This document shows, piece after piece, positions 1 through 9,138 of a DNA stretch of 64,000 bases (positions are counted from its first letter, which is position 1; each line of letters begins with the position of its first letter). Below the pieces are notes generated by a model. That model had not been told where the DNA came from, searched no databases, and saw only the letters and a program-made list of their open reading frames with translations. The DNA lies in the NCBI GenBank assembly GCA_019456305.1, contig VRUD01000004.1:21770-85769 (forward strand). Direction: 5' to 3'. The translations under genes were made by a program, and so were the position numbers. The stretch comes from Cytophagales bacterium (GTDB lineage Bacteria > Bacteroidota > Bacteroidia > Cytophagales > VRUD01).

Positions 1-2505
1 ACACCATCCTTTTTTGCAGGGATAGCGGCAGATGCCCAGATTGAATTTTGCCTTGCGGTACGAGACCCAAGTGGAAATGCTACCAATGGAATAACACGAA
101 CAGCCACTACTGTTACTTCTTTTTCCAGTAACGATTATGTAAAATATACGTCAACCGGTGGCATTAATGCCTGGCCCGCAAACCAGTATTTGAATATTTG
201 GGTATGTAATATGGGTGGAGGATTATTGGGATATGCTCAATTTCCCGGTGGTTCAGCATCCACGGATGGGGTTGTAATTAATTATCGATATTTTGGAAGG
301 GGAGGCACGGCACAATATCCGTTTGATAAGGGCAGGACAGCTACCCATGAAGTCGGACATTGGCTCAACCTGCGGCATATCTGGGGGGATGCTTATTGCG
401 GTAACGACTATGTTGGTGACACACCCACTCAGCAATATTCGAGCTCGGGTTGTCCAAGCTACCCGAGAACCACTTGCGGCTCCAGTGATATGTTCATGAG
501 TTATATGGATTATACAGATGATGCCTGCATGAATATGTTTAGTAATGGACAACGAGACAGGATAAAAGCATTGTTTAGCGTAGGAGCTCCCAGGGCGAGC
601 ATCTTAAATTCTCAAGGTTGTGTGCCGGTTGGCGGTGGGGGATATTGTGCGTCTGTAGGCACAAATGCTTCTTATGAATGGATAGCGAGTGTGAATGTTG
701 CATCTATTCATAACAATACCGCTTCAAATGGGGGATATGCTGATTTTACAGGCATTTCCACAGATTTAGATCGGGGATCAAGCAATGCTGTTACCCTCAC
801 ACCTGGTTTTGCATCAACAACGTACAATGAATACTGGAAGATTTGGATTGACTTCAACCAGAATGGCAACTTTTCAGATGCCGGTGAACTGGCTTTTGAT
901 GCAGGGGCGCTTTCAAGTACGACAGTTAGCGGCAATTTGATTGTCCCGACAACTGCTTCTTTAGGAACGACCAGGATGCGTGTTTCAATGAAGTACAATG
1001 GTGCACAAATCGCCTGTGAGACATTTTCCTATGGAGAAGTAGAAGATTATAGTGTGAATATTATTATCCCCTGCCCGGTGCCGGGTGGCTTAAATGTATT
1101 GGATATTACATCTAATAGTGCAACGTTGAAGTGGTCATCTACAGGTGCTTCCAGTCATGATGTTAGGATCAGGGCTACCGGGGCGCCTACATGGTCAACA
1201 TTTTCTACGACAAATACCTTCATATCTGTAACCGGCATGTCAGCGGCTACTACTTATGAGTTCCAGGTCAGAAATGTGTGTTCGAGTTCCAGTAGTTCTT
1301 ATTCCGGCTCGGTTACTTTCACAACACTTACAGGCGGTGCATATTGTTCTTCGCAGGGCACTAATGCTACTTATGAATGGATAGCCGGAGTGAGTGTTGC
1401 TTCCATTACTAATAATACCGCTTCAAATGGGGGATATGCTGATTTTACCGCTATTTCTACTGATTTAGAGCAGGGTTCGGGCAATACTATTACCCTGACA
1501 CCTGGTTTTGCATCATCAACCTATGATGAATACTGGAAGATATGGATTGATCTGAACCAGGATGGCGACTTCTTAGATGCCGGTGAGTTGGTTTTTGATG
1601 CGCTGGGAGTTTCCAGTACAACGGTTACAAAAAATTTGAATATTCCTTTAACCGCTACTTTGGGAACGACCAGGATGCGCGTTTCAATGAAGTACAATGG
1701 TGCACAAACCGCCTGTGAGACATTTTCTTACGGAGAAGTGGAAGATTATACCGTAAATATCGTCAAGCCGGTTGTCATCTTATCTTATTGCAACTCAGCG
1801 GGCAATAATGTTTCTTATGAATGGATAGAAGGAGTATCGGTTGGAACGATCAACAACATCTCCGGCTCAAATTCCGGGTATGGAGATTTTATCAGTACAT
1901 CAACGGTTTTAGTGCAGGGCTTGAGTTATCCGGTCACGCTCACACCCGGCTTTGCCTCAACAGTCTATAATGAGTATTGGAAGATATGGGTTGACTTCAA
2001 CCAGGATGGCGACTTTGATGATGCCGGTGAACTGGCTTTTGATGCAGGGGGGCTTTCTAATGCAACAGTTACCGGTAATTTGAATGTTCCGTCTGCTACC
2101 TCTCTCGGAACCACCAGGATGCGTGTTACAATGAAATACAATGCCGCACCTTCATCCTGCGGTGCCTTCACATACGGAGAAGTGGAAGATTATACCGTTG
2201 ATATTGCAATTGCAAAAATGACCGGTGTTGGTAATATTGCTAAGGATGTAATTGCTTTTAACCTATATCCCAATCCAACACAAAACGCTTCTGTTATTTC
2301 TTTTTCAATACCCAAAGAAGCCCACAGCATTGTGTTAAATGTCTATGACCTGCAAGGTAAATTGGTTCATACCAAAAGCTGGAATGGCAAGGATGGAGAA
2401 GTGAAAACCACGCTATCATTCGATAACCTGCCTGGCGGTGTTTACCAGGTTTCACTTCAGGCGGGTGAATTTTATGGTGTTAAGAGGTTGGTGGTGGTGA
2501 AGTAG
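1..2505 (+). CDS. M43 (pappalysin-like) secreted metalloprotease with GEVED repeats and T9SS sorting domain, 5' truncated
   Basis: The frame is open from the first base, so the N-terminus lies outside the window. Codons 116-126 carry the metzincin zinc site [11 protein letters not shown] (HExxHxxxxxH), and a Met-turn-like MSYMDY follows, as in M43 cytophagalysin/pappalysin peptidases. Downstream are three repeats of about 140 residues ending GEVEDY (near 649-1065, 1346-1767 and 1786-2205), with a fibronectin type III-like domain between the first two. The last 80 residues form a T9SS sorting domain ([22 protein letters not shown]). I infer a protease secreted by the Por system and anchored or released outside the cell. 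The TTG at 190 is not the real start. Confidence 0.9.
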   Translation, partial: TPSFFAGIAADAQIEFCLAVRDPSGNATNGITRTATTVTSFSSNDYVKYTSTGGINAWPANQYLNIWVCNMGGGLLGYAQFPGGSASTDGVVINYRYFGRGGTAQYPFDKGRTATHEVGHWLNLRHIWGDAYCGNDYVGDTPTQQYSSSGCPSYPRTTCGSSDMFMSYMDYTDDACMNMFSNGQRDRIKALFSVGAPRASILNSQGCVPVGGGGYCASVGTNASYEWIASVNVASIHNNTASNGGYADFTGISTDLDRGSSNAVTLTPGFASTTYNEYWKIWIDFNQNGNFSDAGELAFDAGALSSTTVSGNLIVPTTASLGTTRMRVSMKYNGAQIACETFSYGEVEDYSVNIIIPCPVPGGLNVLDITSNSATLKWSSTGASSHDVRIRATGAPTWSTFSTTNTFISVTGMSAATTYEFQVRNVCSSSSSSYSGSVTFTTLTGGAYCSSQGTNATYEWIAGVSVASITNNTASNGGYADFTAISTDLEQGSGNTITLTPGFASSTYDEYWKIWIDLNQDGDFLDAGELVFDALGVSSTTVTKNLNIPLTATLGTTRMRVSMKYNGAQTACETFSYGEVEDYTVNIVKPVVILSYCNSAGNNVSYEWIEGVSVGTINNISGSNSGYGDFISTSTVLVQGLSYPVTLTPGFASTVYNEYWKIWVDFNQDGDFDDAGELAFDAGGLSNATVTGNLNVPSATSLGTTRMRVTMKYNAAPSSCGAFTYGEVEDYTVDIAIAKMTGVGNIAKDVIAFNLYPNPTQNASVISFSIPKEAHSIVLNVYDLQGKLVHTKSWNGKDGEVKTTLSFDNLPGGVYQVSLQAGEFYGVKRLVVVK

Positions 2506-2541
2506 TGTAAGTTGTATTTTTATTCGACAATAATCTCCATA

Positions 2542-2889
2542 TTAATCTAAAATAAGAATATCTTCATATTGGAACTTTTTCATAACACTGTCTACAGTAT
2601 TACTTTCCAGTAAACTTTTAAGGCTTATATCATAATTAAGAGATCTCCATTCAAATCCTATTCCTCCCTGAACTGATTTCCAATCATTCAAAACCTTATC
2701 AGAGGCCTTTTTCAGAATAGGATAGTTAGATAAACTTGCTTCTAATACTTTACGGTTATTTAATACAACCACAATTAGATCCTGCTTTTTGTAAAACCGC
2801 AAATCAATTGCCCTTAATCCTTTTTCAAAAATTAATCTTTCAAAAAGATTTTTTGACCGTATATCATTGGTATTTATCGAAGTATTCAT
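2542..2889 (-). CDS. DUF2442-like protein
   Basis: This 115-residue protein has the pattern GIGFEWRSLNYDISLKSLL near its middle. DUF2442 proteins carry a similar G-I-x-W-x-x-L-D-x-D-I-S-x-x-x-L-L motif. Its start overlaps the end of the upstream DUF4160 gene by 26 bases, which implies translational coupling. DUF4160 and DUF2442 proteins are often encoded in pairs and the biochemical role is unknown. A second pair lies at 22965-23496 in the opposite gene order. The protein is soluble, with no signal peptide. Confidence 0.65.
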   Translation of the reverse strand: MNTSINTNDIRSKNLFERLIFEKGLRAIDLRFYKKQDLIVVVLNNRKVLEASLSNYPILKKASDKVLNDWKSVQGGIGFEWRSLNYDISLKSLLESNTVDSVMKKFQYEDILILD

Positions 2890-3109
2890 ACCATTTCTTT
2901 ATTAATAATTTCCTATTATTTTTCACAATTTTGAAAATTGATCTTTTTTCTTTTGGCTTGAAACCATAACAAAATGCCCAACTTATTTCAGGTTCCAACC
3001 ATATTTTTGCATTACCATCACCTTTGGTAACGTGTATGTGAACAGGTTCTTTGATGTCAGAAGAAAAGAAACTGAAATTAAATCCTTTATTCTCAAAGAC
3101 GCATGGCAT
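2864..3109 (-). CDS. DUF4160 protein
   Basis: I take the ATG at 3109 (MPCVFENKGFNFSFFSSD) rather than the ATG 21 bases upstream, because DUF4160 proteins normally begin MP followed by this F-rich strand. The family signature EPVHIHVTKGDGNAKIWLEP follows, with a charged C-terminal helix ending KKWYEYF. The product is 81 residues, typical for the family. It is the first gene of a two-gene minus-strand unit with the DUF2442-like gene. The function is unknown; a toxin-antitoxin-like or accessory role is often suspected but not shown here. Confidence 0.75.
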   Translation of the reverse strand: MPCVFENKGFNFSFFSSDIKEPVHIHVTKGDGNAKIWLEPEISWAFCYGFKPKEKRSIFKIVKNNRKLLIKKWYEYFDKYQ

Positions 3110-3158
3110 TATGTAATGACGTAAAATCACAAAAATAGTTTTTATTTAAAAAACTTCC

Positions 3159-3166
3159 TACCTTTG
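3159..3166 (+). promoter_or_regulatory. Bacteroidota -7 element TACCTTTG
   Basis: The sequence matches the consensus TAnnTTTG exactly and lies 4 bases before the ATG of the 33-codon fragment at 3171. Transcription would start at or near that ATG, so the transcript would be almost leaderless, or would run on into the intact gene at 3360. Confidence 0.55.
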
Positions 3167-3170
3167 TGAG

Positions 3171-3272
3171 ATGAAAAAACAAAACCTCTCATTTATTTTA
3201 TTCATAATAACTCCCCTCCTTTTAGGAGGAGTCGGAGGCGGTACGACTACCGCACAAATTTTAAAACTTTAA
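3171..3272 (+). pseudogene. Duplicated signal-peptide fragment of the T9SS gene at 3360
   Basis: A 33-codon frame starts MKKQNLSFILFIITPLLLGG and ends LKL-stop. It is nearly the same as the first 30 codons of the gene beginning at 3360 (MKKQNLSFILFTIASLLLGG), with the same TTAQI cleavage region. Only the secretion signal is duplicated; no mature domain follows. It keeps its own -7 promoter element. It may be a dead duplication or a small exported peptide; the first seems more likely. Confidence 0.6.
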
Positions 3273-3359
3273 TCGTAACAAATTCACATATGTTGGAAAA
3301 ATTAATAAAATATAAGAAGAAGATTTATACACGAGAGGCGATTTAAAAGAAGTTTATAA

Positions 3360-5438
3360 ATGAAAAAACAAAACCTCTCATTTATTTTATTCACAATTGC
3401 TTCCCTACTTTTAGGAGGAGTCTGGGGTGGTATGACTACCGCACAAATCACCTTTCAAAAAACCTTTGGGGGAGATACAACTGATTATCCCTGCTCAGGT
3501 CAACTTACTAATGATGGGGGAAGTATAATTGTGGGGCGTACCGGGGGACCATTTAATGCTGCTAGTAATGATGTTTATGTTATAAAAACTGATGCCAATG
3601 GAGATACCCTGTGGACAAAAACATTCGGAGGAACAAATTACGATGATGGCGCTTCAGTTCAGCAAACTGCTGACGATGGGTATATAATCGCAGGCTCAAC
3701 TAATAGTTTTGGGGCAGGAGGTCTTGATGTTTATTTGATTCGCACCGATTCGTTAGGCGATACCTTATGGACAAAAACCTATGGAGGAACAGGTCAGGAT
3801 AGTGGCTTTTCAGTTCAGCAAACAGTTGATAAGGGATATATTATCGCAGGATTTACGAACAGTTTTGGAACTGGGGGTGATGTTTATTTGATTAAAACCG
3901 ATATGAATGGAGATACTTTATGGACAAAGACCTATGGAGATACACTTAACGATGCGGGCAATTCAGTTCAGCAAACTGCGGATAGTGGTTATATTATCGC
4001 TGGATATACTCAGAGTTTTGGGGCTGGAGATTATGATGTTTATTTAATTAAGACCGATGCAAATGGAGACACATTATGGACAAAGACATTTGGCGGAACA
4101 GGTCCCGATTATGGCAGGTCGGTACAACAGACTACTGATGGAGGATATATTGTTATAGGAAATGCTAATGGTTTAGGGGCTGGAGGTTGGGATGCTTATT
4201 TGATTCGTACAGATGCTAATGGAGATACACTTTGGACAAGAACCTATGGAGATACACTTAACGATGATGGATTTTCAGTCCAGGAAACTACTGATAGAGG
4301 ATTCATTATTACCGGCTATATGTACAATTCTATAGCTGGAAGCTATGATGTACTTCTGATAAAGACTGATTCTATTGGGGATACGCTGTGGACAAAAACT
4401 TATGGAGGGGCAAACTGGGAAGTAGGCCATTCAGTTCAACAAACTACTGATGGAGGCTACATAATTACCGGCTACACAGTTAGTTTTGGAGCAGGAGATC
4501 ATGATTTTTATCTGGTCAAGACTGATTCCAACGGTAACAGTGGTGGTTGCAATGAATATTCTACCAATACAATTGTCAGCAATCCTGTAACACAGGTAGG
4601 TAGTGGAGGTATAGTTGGTTCAGGAGGAATAGTTAATAATACCGCAACCATAGTCAGCAATACAGCAACTATTGACAGCATATTATGTTTTTCTTGTCCT
4701 TTACCCAATCCGGCATTTACCTACAAAATAACCTCAGACAGCAGCAACTTCGATGTAAATTTTGTTGACTTCTCCACCAATGCAGCGTCCTGGTTCTGGG
4801 ATTTTGGTGATAGCGCTACCGATACCATACAAAGCCCCACGCATATCTATACCGATTCCGCCATCTATAATGTTTGTTTGATAGTATCCAATTCCTGCGG
4901 GTCGGACACTTTATGTGAACTGGTGAATGTTTGGTGTGACTTGCCGACAGCAGGCTTTACCGTTGCCTACTCCTCTGGCTTGGCAGTATATTTTTTCGAT
5001 TCTTCAATGAATGCTACTTCATATTTTTGGAACTTTGGGGATGGCGCCCAATCCACCCAGCAAGATATATCGCACACCTATTTGAGTCCCGGCCCACACA
5101 ATGTGTGTTTGACTGTGAGCAATGATTGCGGCTTTGATGCACTTTGTACAATAATTACGGTATTGGGAACGGGCATAAATGAGTTTGGAGTTCAGAGTTT
5201 GGAACTCAGGGTTTTTCCTAACCCTGGCAGGGGAGTTTTTGTATTGACGATTGACGATTTACGATTTACGAATGGGGAATTGACAATATACGATATGTTA
5301 GGATCTATTATATCAAAATCTAAAATCGTAAATCGTAAATCCGAAATATATCTATCCTCCTATCCGGCTGGCATTTATCATTTGCAGGTAATGACAGGTA
5401 AAGCATTGGCGATTAAAAAATTAGTGATATTAAGATAA
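3360..5438 (+). CDS. T9SS-secreted protein with seven propeller-like repeats and two PKD domains
   Basis: The 692-residue product has a signal peptide (residues 1-29, ending MTTAQ). It then has seven tandem units of about 52 residues, each with the pattern SVQQTxDGGYIIAG, DVYLIKTD and GDTLWTKT, up to about residue 395. Seven beta-rich units suggest a closed seven-bladed propeller. Two PKD domains follow (WFWDFGD near 480 and YFWNFGDG near 560). The C-terminal 75 residues form a T9SS sorting domain (VFPNPGRG, YPAGIYHLQV). The sorting domain itself contains a hairpin-forming repeat at 5256-5341. The likely location is the cell surface or outside the cell. No ligand can be inferred. Confidence 0.85.
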   Translation: MKKQNLSFILFTIASLLLGGVWGGMTTAQITFQKTFGGDTTDYPCSGQLTNDGGSIIVGRTGGPFNAASNDVYVIKTDANGDTLWTKTFGGTNYDDGASVQQTADDGYIIAGSTNSFGAGGLDVYLIRTDSLGDTLWTKTYGGTGQDSGFSVQQTVDKGYIIAGFTNSFGTGGDVYLIKTDMNGDTLWTKTYGDTLNDAGNSVQQTADSGYIIAGYTQSFGAGDYDVYLIKTDANGDTLWTKTFGGTGPDYGRSVQQTTDGGYIVIGNANGLGAGGWDAYLIRTDANGDTLWTRTYGDTLNDDGFSVQETTDRGFIITGYMYNSIAGSYDVLLIKTDSIGDTLWTKTYGGANWEVGHSVQQTTDGGYIITGYTVSFGAGDHDFYLVKTDSNGNSGGCNEYSTNTIVSNPVTQVGSGGIVGSGGIVNNTATIVSNTATIDSILCFSCPLPNPAFTYKITSDSSNFDVNFVDFSTNAASWFWDFGDSATDTIQSPTHIYTDSAIYNVCLIVSNSCGSDTLCELVNVWCDLPTAGFTVAYSSGLAVYFFDSSMNATSYFWNFGDGAQSTQQDISHTYLSPGPHNVCLTVSNDCGFDALCTIITVLGTGINEFGVQSLELRVFPNPGRGVFVLTIDDLRFTNGELTIYDMLGSIISKSKIVNRKSEIYLSSYPAGIYHLQVMTGKALAIKKLVILR
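5256..5341. repeat. Inverted repeat inside a sorting-domain coding region
   Basis: GATTTACGATTTACG at 5256-5270 is the exact reverse complement of 5327-5341. The short unit (AATCGTA/TACGATT) also occurs between genes, for example near 31780. The coding frame is kept, and the translated parts (DDLRFTNGE and KIVNRKSE) are variable positions of the sorting domain. Confidence 0.7.
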
Positions 5439-5475
5439 TTGAAAACAACCTGAATAATTATTTTTATAAACAAAT

Positions 5476-5733
5476 TCATTTTTTCTTCCATTTCATTTCC
5501 AGTATTTCCGCCTTACTAACCAGCACTTCCAGCAAAATTGACATTGAATTAATAGTAGATTTACCCGCCTTTATTTGATACCAGGTAGGCAAGGTGGGAT
5601 TAACATAAACATTACTGTACTCAAATCCCTTCACTAAAGACCCGATAGCTTTCTGTGAATAACCCAATGCGATAACGAAGTCTTTTTGGTCTGCATAAAA
5701 AGTTGCTTTTTTGTATTTATAAAAAAGTTTTTT
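5476..5733 (-). pseudogene. 5'-truncated protein fragment next to a dispersed repeat
   Basis: The minus-strand frame is open from 5733 and reads through ADQKDFVIALGYSQKAIGSL to a C-terminus EMKWKKK at 5476, with no ATG at its upstream end. A TAA at 5734-5736 closes it where a dispersed repeat begins (GCAAAGACGCAAAGCTCGC-like, 5737-5805). The simplest reading is a small gene whose 5' part was lost or replaced by the repeat. I do not recognise the family. The other frame here (5634-5816) is mostly translated repeat. Confidence 0.4.
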
Positions 5734-5736
5734 TTA

Positions 5737-5805
5737 GCAAAGGCGCAAAATCTTTTAAACCTTTTCTTTGCGAGCTTTGCGTCTTTGCGAGAAACTTTTA
5801 CTTTA
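5737..5805. repeat. Dispersed CGCAAAGACGCAAAG-type repeat
   Basis: The stretch contains GCGAGCTTTGCGTCTTTGCG. Related copies are at 15163-15190 (CCGCAAAGACGTAAAGC) and 15248-15272 (GCGTTTTTAGCGTCTTTGC). At 15163 the repeat forms the 5' coding end of the DUF4270 gene. The rest of the 5439-5841 gap holds the truncated frame at 5476-5733 and an AT-rich leader for the next gene. Confidence 0.6.
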
Positions 5806-5841
5806 TAGACAGACACTAATTAGTAATTCGCAGTAAAGTTC

Positions 5842-7332
5842 ATGATGAGATTTATTTTAAAAATATTTTACTTTCTGAATATCATACTGATACTAGCACG
5901 TTTTTCTTCAGCACAGGAAATGCTGGGGCTTACTGCAGGTAATTATGCAGGTACAAATGGGTTAATGCTCAACCCGGCTTCTATGCTAAACCTGGAAGTA
6001 CCCTGGGAGGTGAACCTTTTTACTTTCGGTCTGTTTGTTGATAATAACTATGCCTATTTGCCTGATGCAAGTGTGTTCGGGTTTTTGAGGCAATTGAAAA
6101 ATAAAGGAGAGCTAATAGCAGAGCAATTTGAAGAACCTGAGGAATTTAAGAATAATCTTGAAAGAAAATCAGCTTATGTAAACCTCATGATACGGGGGCC
6201 GGCAGTAATGATTGAGCCAATACACAATCATAAGTTTGCATTTTATACCGCTTTCAGAACCATTGTAAGCGCTAACCGTATCCATTTTATCTTACCTAAA
6301 TTCGCAATCGGAAAAGTGAATGATCCCCAGAACTACTTCTTAGATTTCAATGATGAAACTTTTAAGATACCGAAATTCAGGATCAATGCTATGAGTTGGA
6401 GTGAACTTGGGCTGAGCTATGCAACCACCATAATTCAAAATCCATATTTCAGCATAAATGCCGGAGCTACCATAAAAAGATTGTATGGTTATGCCGGTGG
6501 TTATTTATTAAACAGAAGCCTTGAACTCCAGCTGATTGACCAGGATATTTATTCTGACATCAATGTAGAATATGGTTTTATAGATCCGGATTCTTATGAT
6601 CCGTCTTTTTCTGATGATCCGTCATTTTCTGAATACAGGCAATATATGAAAAGTTTAAAAAAAGGAAAAGGTTATGGATTGGATATTGGTATTGTGATCA
6701 AACAAATGGATGTTTTCAAAAGAGTATATTACAAAGGCGGCTCAAAAGTTATTCGTCTGTTAGGTGAAAAAGATAAAATTAATTATCAGTGGCGGCTGGG
6801 GCTATCATTAATAGATGTTGGAAGGATTAAATTTAATAAAGATGCCCAAAAATATGAAATTAAATCTCTATCTAATACGAGTATTATTAAAGATCTGGAT
6901 ATTCTTCTAAACAGTAAGGATTATGATTTCCCAGATACAAATTTAAATTTTGCAGCTTTCAATATGATGCTCCCAACCGCTTTTTCCATGCAGGCAGATT
7001 ATAAGATCAAAGGCAAATTTTATATGAACAGTACTTGGGTACAAAAAATTGTATTCAGAGGTCCGGGTGTGGACCGGGCTAATATCTTTTCTTTAACCCC
7101 GCGCTTTGAGCTTGATTGGTTTGAGCTTGATCTTCCCTTTGTCTTGTATCAATACAGGTATCCAAGATTTGGAATGGCCGTACGTATCGGATTTTTTACA
7201 ATAGGGTCTGATAAGATTGGCAGTATCCTTATTCCCGGCAAATTTTCAGGTACGGATATATATTTTTCTTTCAGGATAAAGCCAATGAGAAAGGAGGAAG
7301 TGCCTATTGGTTGTTCATTTGATCCATATTAA
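5842..7332 (+). CDS. DUF5723-like predicted outer-membrane beta-barrel protein
   Basis: The 496-residue protein has a signal peptide (ILARFSSAQ). It then has the motif TAGNYAGTNGLMLNPASML, which resembles the start of Bacteroidota DUF5723 proteins (NPAS after a G-N-Y-A-G segment). The rest is rich in alternating aromatic and polar beta strands and has no cytoplasmic-type membrane helices. I infer an outer-membrane barrel of unknown substrate. The ATG ATG start is kept because the following hydrophobic stretch fits a signal peptide. The gene stands alone, and mtnA follows with its own promoter element. Confidence 0.6.
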   Translation: MMRFILKIFYFLNIILILARFSSAQEMLGLTAGNYAGTNGLMLNPASMLNLEVPWEVNLFTFGLFVDNNYAYLPDASVFGFLRQLKNKGELIAEQFEEPEEFKNNLERKSAYVNLMIRGPAVMIEPIHNHKFAFYTAFRTIVSANRIHFILPKFAIGKVNDPQNYFLDFNDETFKIPKFRINAMSWSELGLSYATTIIQNPYFSINAGATIKRLYGYAGGYLLNRSLELQLIDQDIYSDINVEYGFIDPDSYDPSFSDDPSFSEYRQYMKSLKKGKGYGLDIGIVIKQMDVFKRVYYKGGSKVIRLLGEKDKINYQWRLGLSLIDVGRIKFNKDAQKYEIKSLSNTSIIKDLDILLNSKDYDFPDTNLNFAAFNMMLPTAFSMQADYKIKGKFYMNSTWVQKIVFRGPGVDRANIFSLTPRFELDWFELDLPFVLYQYRYPRFGMAVRIGFFTIGSDKIGSILIPGKFSGTDIYFSFRIKPMRKEEVPIGCSFDPY

Positions 7333-7365
7333 AAACGAATTTCTTTTTTATTCTGAAATTTTAAC

Positions 7366-7373
7366 TAATTTTG
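7366..7373 (+). promoter_or_regulatory. -7 element TAATTTTG upstream of mtnA
   Basis: It matches TAnnTTTG and lies 28 bases before the ATG at 7402, which predicts a leader of about 20 bases. Confidence 0.5.
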
Positions 7374-7401
7374 TTTAAAAAAATTCTTGTGGTTATTATT
7401 T

Positions 7402-8559
7402 ATGTTAGTCAACGGCAAACCATACCGAACAATCCGGATAAAACCTGATGATCCAAAGATCATCCAAATCATTGACCAGCGAAAGCTGCCTTTTGAATTT
7501 GTGATAGAAAACCTTTCTACTGTAAATGATGCTGCCCGGGCTATCAAAGAAATGTATGTGCGTGGTGCTCCGCTTATCGGTGTTACGGCTGCCTATGGAA
7601 TGTATTTAGCCGCATTACAGGTTTCAAAACCTGATGATAATTTTATGCAGAAGGCAGCAGGGAAGTTGAAAGCTACCCGGCCTACAGCCGTAAATCTTCT
7701 ATGGGCTGTTGAAAAACAGCTAAAAGCTATCAGCCAGGGAAAAACTATATTAGAAATGAGGGACATTGCCCTAAAAACAGCCAATCAATTGGCTGAAGCC
7801 GATGTGCAAACCTGTAAAAAGATTGGAGAATATGGATTAAGTTTAATTGAAAAAATATATCAAAATAAAAAAGAACAGCCCGTCAACATCCTTACCCATT
7901 GCAATGCCGGCTGGTTAGCCTGTGTTGACTATGGAACGGCAACCGCACCTATGTTTTTAGCGCATGATAAAGGTATTCCCATTCACATCTGGGTAGATGA
8001 AACCCGCCCGAGAAACCAGGGCTCAAAACTTACTGCATGGGAATTGGCTCAGTATGGTATCCCACATACAGTGATCGTAGATAGTGCAGGCGGGCATTTG
8101 ATGCAGCGTGGCTTGGTAGATATGGTTTTAGTTGGAACAGACCGTACTACTTATACGGGGGACGTTGCCAATAAAATAGGCACCTACCCGAAGGCATTAG
8201 CGGCAAAAGATAATAGCATTCCTTTTTATGTTGCATTGCCTTCATCTTCAATTGACTGGAACATACGGGACGGGTTAAAAGAAATACCTATAGAACAACG
8301 TGATGCGGATGAGGTACACTACGTTGATGGCTGGTGTGAGGGAGTTGGTAGAATAAGTGGCAGTAGTAGTAACAGTAGCAGTAAAAAGGTACGTATTACA
8401 CCGAAGCGAAGTCCTGCAGCCAATTATGGATTTGATGTTACCCCTGCCCGCTTGGTTACTGCGCTGATCACAGAAAGAGGTATTTGCCTGCCCAATGAGG
8501 AAAGTATATCAGGGCTGTTTCCTGAAAATCAGGAAATGCGCGTAGAGCATGGCGCATAG
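7402..8559 (+). CDS. mtnA: S-methyl-5-thioribose-1-phosphate isomerase
   Basis: The enzyme converts methylthioribose-1-phosphate to methylthioribulose-1-phosphate in the methionine salvage pathway. The family motifs AARAIKEMYVRGAPLIGVTAAYG, the catalytic-loop region NILTHCNAGWLACVDYGTA, ETRPRNQG and GTDRTTYTGDVANKIGTY are intact, as is the C-terminal SPAANYGFDVTPARLVTALITERG. I chose ATG 7402 over the TTG 15 bases upstream. A serine run (GSSSNSSS, from an AGT-type trinucleotide repeat near 8356-8376) interrupts the conserved stretch before VRITPKRSPAANYGFD. The last codons (EHGA-stop) lie inside a CATAGAG repeat, so the original C-terminus has been rewritten. No other mtn genes are nearby. 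Confidence 0.95.
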   Translation: MLVNGKPYRTIRIKPDDPKIIQIIDQRKLPFEFVIENLSTVNDAARAIKEMYVRGAPLIGVTAAYGMYLAALQVSKPDDNFMQKAAGKLKATRPTAVNLLWAVEKQLKAISQGKTILEMRDIALKTANQLAEADVQTCKKIGEYGLSLIEKIYQNKKEQPVNILTHCNAGWLACVDYGTATAPMFLAHDKGIPIHIWVDETRPRNQGSKLTAWELAQYGIPHTVIVDSAGGHLMQRGLVDMVLVGTDRTTYTGDVANKIGTYPKALAAKDNSIPFYVALPSSSIDWNIRDGLKEIPIEQRDADEVHYVDGWCEGVGRISGSSSNSSSKKVRITPKRSPAANYGFDVTPARLVTALITERGICLPNEESISGLFPENQEMRVEHGA

Positions 8560-8600
8560 AGCATAGAGCATAGAGCATAGAGCATAGAGCATAGAGTTAG
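8534..8600. repeat. GCGCATAG/CATAGAG repeat with six 7-bp tandem units
   Basis: CATAGAG is repeated exactly six times at 8555-8596, after GAGCATGGCG. The family recurs at 10062-10137, 33358-33467, 33704-33745, 40172-40190, 40428-40442 and 59214-59400. The mtnA stop codon (TAG, 8557-8559) lies within the array. Confidence 0.85.
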
Positions 8601-8637
8601 CTGCAAGCGGGCTTTGACAATCGAGGACTATTGAATA

Positions 8638-9126
8638 ATGACACGTAAGACAATCATATTAATAGCGGCAGGACTTTTGACAGTTTCGATACTCATCGGC
8701 CTGGGAGTTTCAAACGGGACAATTTTTGGATTCATTTATCTTGGCTTTTTGACCCTTGGGTTTCTCGGACTTACAATTTTAATCGGTATTGTTGACTTGA
8801 TAAGAAAAACGCGAATTTTTATATACCCTGGACTTGGGTTACTCTATTTAACATTTTCAATGGTGACAGCAATTACAGCCCACAAACTCAAAGAAAACGA
8901 AAGACAAAATGCAGCTATACAAATTATCGCAGACCTTGACCAATACAAAGACGATAACAGACAATATCCAGAAACACTGGACAAGCTAAAATCAAAAGAC
9001 CATTTACCTGACATTTCCTATTACATTGACTCGACAAAGCAAAAATTTACAGTGAGTTACAATTTGGACGGCTGGCATAGAAAAGTATATGATAGCCAAA
9101 TAAAAAAGTGGACCGTGCGCGATTAA
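8638..9126 (+). CDS. Membrane protein with pseudopilin-like C-terminal domain, function unknown
   Basis: I do not recognise a named family. Three hydrophobic segments (about residues 5-27, 29-52 and 60-82) are followed by a soluble domain. That domain reads AAIQIIADLDQYKDDNRQYP and ETLDKL, like the periplasmic part of GspG-type pseudopilins, and ends in a short beta region (FTVSYNLDGWHRKVYD). It is the first of three closely spaced plus-strand genes that sit between repeat clusters and look like one inserted cassette. Confidence 0.6.
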   Translation: MTRKTIILIAAGLLTVSILIGLGVSNGTIFGFIYLGFLTLGFLGLTILIGIVDLIRKTRIFIYPGLGLLYLTFSMVTAITAHKLKENERQNAAIQIIADLDQYKDDNRQYPETLDKLKSKDHLPDISYYIDSTKQKFTVSYNLDGWHRKVYDSQIKKWTVRD

Positions 9127-9138
9127 AAAAGAAAACAA

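Noticed and set aside
5634..5816. A 60-codon minus-strand frame starting MSVYKVKVSRKDAKLAKK
   Set aside because: Most of it is a translation of the CGCAAAGACG-type repeat.
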